Source of the DNA: Termitomyces sp. T153
Lineage: Eukaryota; Basidiomycota; Agaricomycetes; Agaricales; Lyophyllaceae
Assembly: GCA_018296165.2 (NCBI GenBank)
Contig: JACKQL020000018.1
Coordinates: forward strand, 1,014,364-1,078,363
DNA length: 64,000 nucleotides
Reading direction: 5' to 3'
Positions 61,244 to 64,000 of the stretch are shown piece after piece; the first letter of the stretch is position 1, and each line of letters begins with the position of its first letter. Made by a program: the position numbers and the translations under genes. The notes below the pieces were generated by a model that worked only from the letters and a program-made list of their open reading frames with translations, ran no database searches and was not told the DNA's origin.

Positions 61244-61616
61244 AAGCGATTGGAGTTATCCCAAAGCCTAGAGCAATGGGTAGACATCACTCCAGAAAAG
61301 TTGAAAGAGCTAAGGGAAGAACTACAAAGACCTACCATAAATGCTATATCAGATCTGTCATTTGGATCTATAAGGCTTCATGAGCCTCTAGACCATGACA
61401 CGATTTAAGTTGGACAATAGCCCTGAAAGTTGACAAAAAAGTTTAAAGTTTTTGCTTAAAAATCAAAAATAAGTTAAAAGGACTTAGGTCACATGTCCTC
61501 AGGGTTAATGACATTAGATTTAGGGTTACAGAATAAGGAATATAGAGGGAATTTTGGTACAAGTAGGGGTGTTCAAATTACGACGACACTATATAAGGCA
61601 GAGGCAAAGCATATGT

Positions 61617-62938
61617 TTATAATGTGGGGGTTGATGGAAGCTCCAAGGGATTTTGGGGCTTGGCTGCTGAAGGGTTGGCAGGTTCAACATCAGAGTCTTT
61701 GGGGGCTGACTAAGAGACAAGGTTGATGGCAAAAGAAGGTGGAAGAGAAAAAGAATATACCTCAAATGAAATGTTGAGTGTGGTAAGGAGCAAGCTGGCA
61801 AGATCAACGTTGATAGGAGATAAGGCTTTGTCCAAACAAGAAAGACAAGCCACAATGAGCTTGTATGTTTGAAGAGTCATGTCCAGAAGGTGGAGCTGCT
61901 GTTCTGCTGCTAGCTCCACTGCATTGTGTTGCTTCTTGAGGTCCTTGAGGGGAGCTGAACTGTGGCTATTGATGACAGGGTGAGCCTCAAGAAGGGCATC
62001 AATCTGGCCCAAAAGGAGGAGAGCAGTCTCACTGCCAGACTTATAGTTGGCTAGGGCAATGAGTAAGATAAAAGAACCTGAAAGAAAGAAGGGATGAGAT
62101 AGACAAACTAACAGAGGGAGTAATTTTGACCTTTTTTGGTTTTGACTTGCTGTCAAGTTCAGACTGGGGAGAAGAGAGGTACAAGTTGAGGGTATCGAAG
62201 CAATGAGCAAGAAGGTCAAGATGGGAAGCTAAGGGCTCACATTAGCTTTTTGTTTTGAGGAATGAGTGGAGGATGGACCCAACATTTTGATGTCATGGTC
62301 CTCGTGCTCATGGCATTGTTTCTGGATAAAGGAACAAATTAAGAGAAGAAAAATTGATGGGAGAGAAGTAGGGACAGGCTCACTGCAGCTGCCTCGCATT
62401 AACGCTGGAGTTCATGACAATTGTTTTTGGTCTTGATAATGGCGTCGGCAAAGACAAAAAATGAATTGACAGCAGTGGAGTCTGTGGCAGCCTTGTGATT
62501 GAGAATGACCAGAGTAGCAGAAAGAGTGTCATAAAGACCCTTTTGGTCAGCAAGGAGAGGGAAGTCAGCCTGATTGGCGAAGGTCTAAAAAGGGAATTAA
62601 GAAAAAGAGGGCAGGAAAGAGGAAGAAAATGAGAGGCATACCTAGCCAATAGAGCCCAGTTACCTAGTGCGATCAGTGGGAGTGCTAGAGAAGGCTGCTG
62701 CTGTGTTACACAAGCCAATTACAGCCTGTGCAAACAGAGGGCACTGGAGGACGGCAAGGATGACTTGATGGGCATCTCACTTGACAGCATGCTGGAGCAT
62801 CCCATAGGAATTGGGAGGTGAGGGCATATGGCAAGGAGCAGGGGTTGGGTGAGGTGATGTGGTAATCACCACTTGGGGACCGACAACCTTGGAAGAAGGC
62901 ATTTTGCGAGGGGCGGTTGAGACAGTTTTTGGGGACAT
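61617..62938 (-). pseudogene. Antisense spliced accessory gene inside the retrotransposon
   Basis: Minus strand between integrase and 3' LTR. An ATG at 62936-62938 (MSPKTVSTAPRKMPSSK) leads through a Pro-rich start to RDAHQ-like sequence and AVLQCPLFAQAVIGLCNTAA up to GTAACT near 62665. After an acceptor (TTTTTAG) near 62587: TFANQADFPLLADQKGLYDT, LSATLVILNHKAATDSTAVN, FFVFADAIIKTKNNCHELQ. Next: SHLDLLAHCFDTLNLYLSSP; then LIALANYKSGSETALLLLGQ, LDMTLQTYKLIVACLSCLDK; and a last exon after GTATAT...TCTTAG (61710-61760) ending at TAA 61617-61619. Stops near 62778 and 62398 fit C-to-T decay. Mostly helical, no membrane segment or known domain. The layout is that of antisense extra ORFs of some plant gypsy elements; the product is unknown. 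Confidence 0.5.
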
Positions 62939-63138
62939 TGGTCGAAGAGAACAAATGGCACAGCGAGGTCTTTATAAAACCACTTGCAGCAGGAGTGATT
63001 GAACAGGAAAAATGAGATGGAAATTTATTTTCTGACTTTTAAAGAAGGGGAAAATAAATTTTTCGGATCAAAAAAGGGCAGGGACAGATGTAGGCTTACC
63101 AAGGATGACAAAATGACTGAGGACAGTCATCTGAAAGT

Positions 63139-63148
63139 GTGGGGGAGG
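63139..63148 (+). promoter_or_regulatory. Polypurine tract
   Basis: GTGGGGGAGG stands directly before the 3' LTR start at 63149, the place where plus-strand DNA synthesis is primed in LTR elements. Confidence 0.6.
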
Positions 63149-63998
63149 TGATACGCCAGCCTCAAAACTGAGGACTGACAAAAAGTGCTTAGAACAAAAT
63201 AAAAGAATGTTTTCTACATCAGATGGCTGAAAACTGTAAACCAAGTGTCAAAAACTGTAGATGCAAAAACATACCTTTAAAAACTAATAAGTACTACCAC
63301 CCTTGTAACATGAAAAAGATGACTAGACCAACAAAAATACATCAGACTGACAAAGCGCCAAGTTTGTGGCAGTGCTTGGGCCGAGATGCTTGGATCATAA
63401 TCCAAGATCAGCCATCAAGGCCAACAAACCTTTGCAATAAACTGCGAATCAATTCTAACAATTAAAACACCTACCAAGGCATGTGTATTTTAAATTCCTA
63501 TGCTACGCTATTGAGTCCCAAAAAACAGCCATAAACAGTTAGAAAAACAAAGGAGTAGGGAAGGAAAGAGTAAAAACCATGGAAATCTCAGATGGACAGA
63601 ATGATGCAGGAGAAATGACACACAGACTGATTATCACAGCACAATACCATGCGGAATGACTGGTCCATGCATGGACAACAGGGTATAAAAAGGACGGGAG
63701 AATAGGGGGAAAGGCAAGCAGACTATGTACCATGGCTCGGAGTTCCCCAGGGAGCGGAATTCTTAGGCTTAAGAGTGCATTAGTTGCTTTGGGAGTAGTA
63801 AATATACTGTTGAGCCCTTTCTTTAGCGTGAGACTGTCTCAAGCTTAGAATCAAATCATTAAAATATTTAACTTGCTTCTCTTCTATTGAATTTCTAAGT
63901 AAGTTTGAGTGTAACTAAAAGCCTCCAAAACAAACTGTGAATAGAAAGTTTGATAAGTTGATTGCATCATTAACAGCATCAAACTTACTTTCACATCA
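63149..63998 (+). repeat. 3' LTR, 850 bp
   Basis: Begins TGATACGCC and ends ACATCA two bases before the window end. Colinear with the 5' LTR except for a gap of about 1.18 kb after TACCATGCGGAA at about 63655. In the first about 290 bases all differences from the 5' LTR that I found are C-to-T or G-to-A in this copy, most of them at CG pairs. Confidence 0.85.
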
Positions 63999-64000
63999 CT

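Larger units (their letters stand above)
52925..63998 (+). mobile_element. Full-length Ty3/gypsy LTR retrotransposon, inactivated
   Basis: An 11.07-kb element bounded by LTRs that begin TGATACGCC and end ACATCA. Order inside: PBS-like site, gag, protease, reverse transcriptase, RNase H, integrase, then an antisense spliced gene and a polypurine tract. The PR-RT-RH-IN order makes it Ty3/gypsy (Metaviridae-like). The 4 bases before it are CTGT and the two bases after it, at the window end, are CT, compatible with a 4-bp target duplication. Frameshifts and stops in gag and pol, and an Asp-to-Asn change in the integrase triad, make it non-functional. CG is rare inside, in contrast to the neighbouring genes. 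Confidence 0.9.

Overview
The window is genomic DNA of a filamentous basidiomycete, most likely a mushroom-forming agaricomycete. Genes are packed on both strands and split by many introns of roughly 45-60 nt with GT...AG borders. The proteins are fungal (KAR5, MIS12, APC2, CBP3, Rcf1-type HIG1), and the mobile elements (KDZ-type, DIRS-like, hAT-like, Ty3/gypsy, RNase H-bearing LINE) are of the kinds common in this class. No rRNA, tRNA or CRISPR was recognised. Nothing was computed: exon borders were read by eye and family names come from recognised motifs.

Layout. 1-11 kb: a gene cut by the left edge, a TPMT-like thiol methyltransferase, a disordered fungal protein, a large seven-CCCH/RRM/RBR ubiquitin-ligase-like gene, and homoserine O-acetyltransferase (MET2). 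11-17 kb: a CpG-poor repeat island with an F-box gene fragment, a hAT-like transposon, a 650-bp inverted-repeat element and a DIRS-like retroelement ruin. 17.6-32.4 kb: a gene block with KAR5-like karyogamy protein, a conserved coiled-coil protein, two unrecognised genes, adenosylhomocysteinase (SAH1), APC2, an Alba-type protein and kinetochore MIS12. 32.5-35.4 kb: an F-box gene with a premature stop, whose 5' half is duplicated in inverse orientation at 11 kb. 35.5-39.9 kb: HIG1/RCF1, serine hydroxymethyltransferase and CIA1. 40.4-45.5 kb: pseudogenes, namely a TUP1-like WD40 fragment and a TKL kinase split by a LINE with a 13-bp target duplication. 45.8-50.8 kb: HIS5, a secreted basic protein, an acidic EF-hand-like protein and CBP3. 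52.4-64 kb: a KDZ-type ORF truncated by an 11-kb Ty3/gypsy element that fills the rest of the window.

How they fit together. MET2, SAH1, SHMT and the thiol methyltransferase all touch methionine/one-carbon metabolism, and RCF1 and CBP3 both serve the respiratory chain. All are ordinary dispersed housekeeping genes, so their proximity is probably chance. APC2 and MIS12 act in mitosis, KAR5 in nuclear fusion.

The most interesting points are: (i) an intron-containing accessory gene encoded antisense between integrase and 3' LTR of the gypsy element; (ii) one-directional C-to-T/G-to-A decay between its LTRs, which also explains most stop codons in pol; (iii) the seven-finger CCCH-RRM-RBR protein; and (iv) a GC-AG first intron in SHMT.
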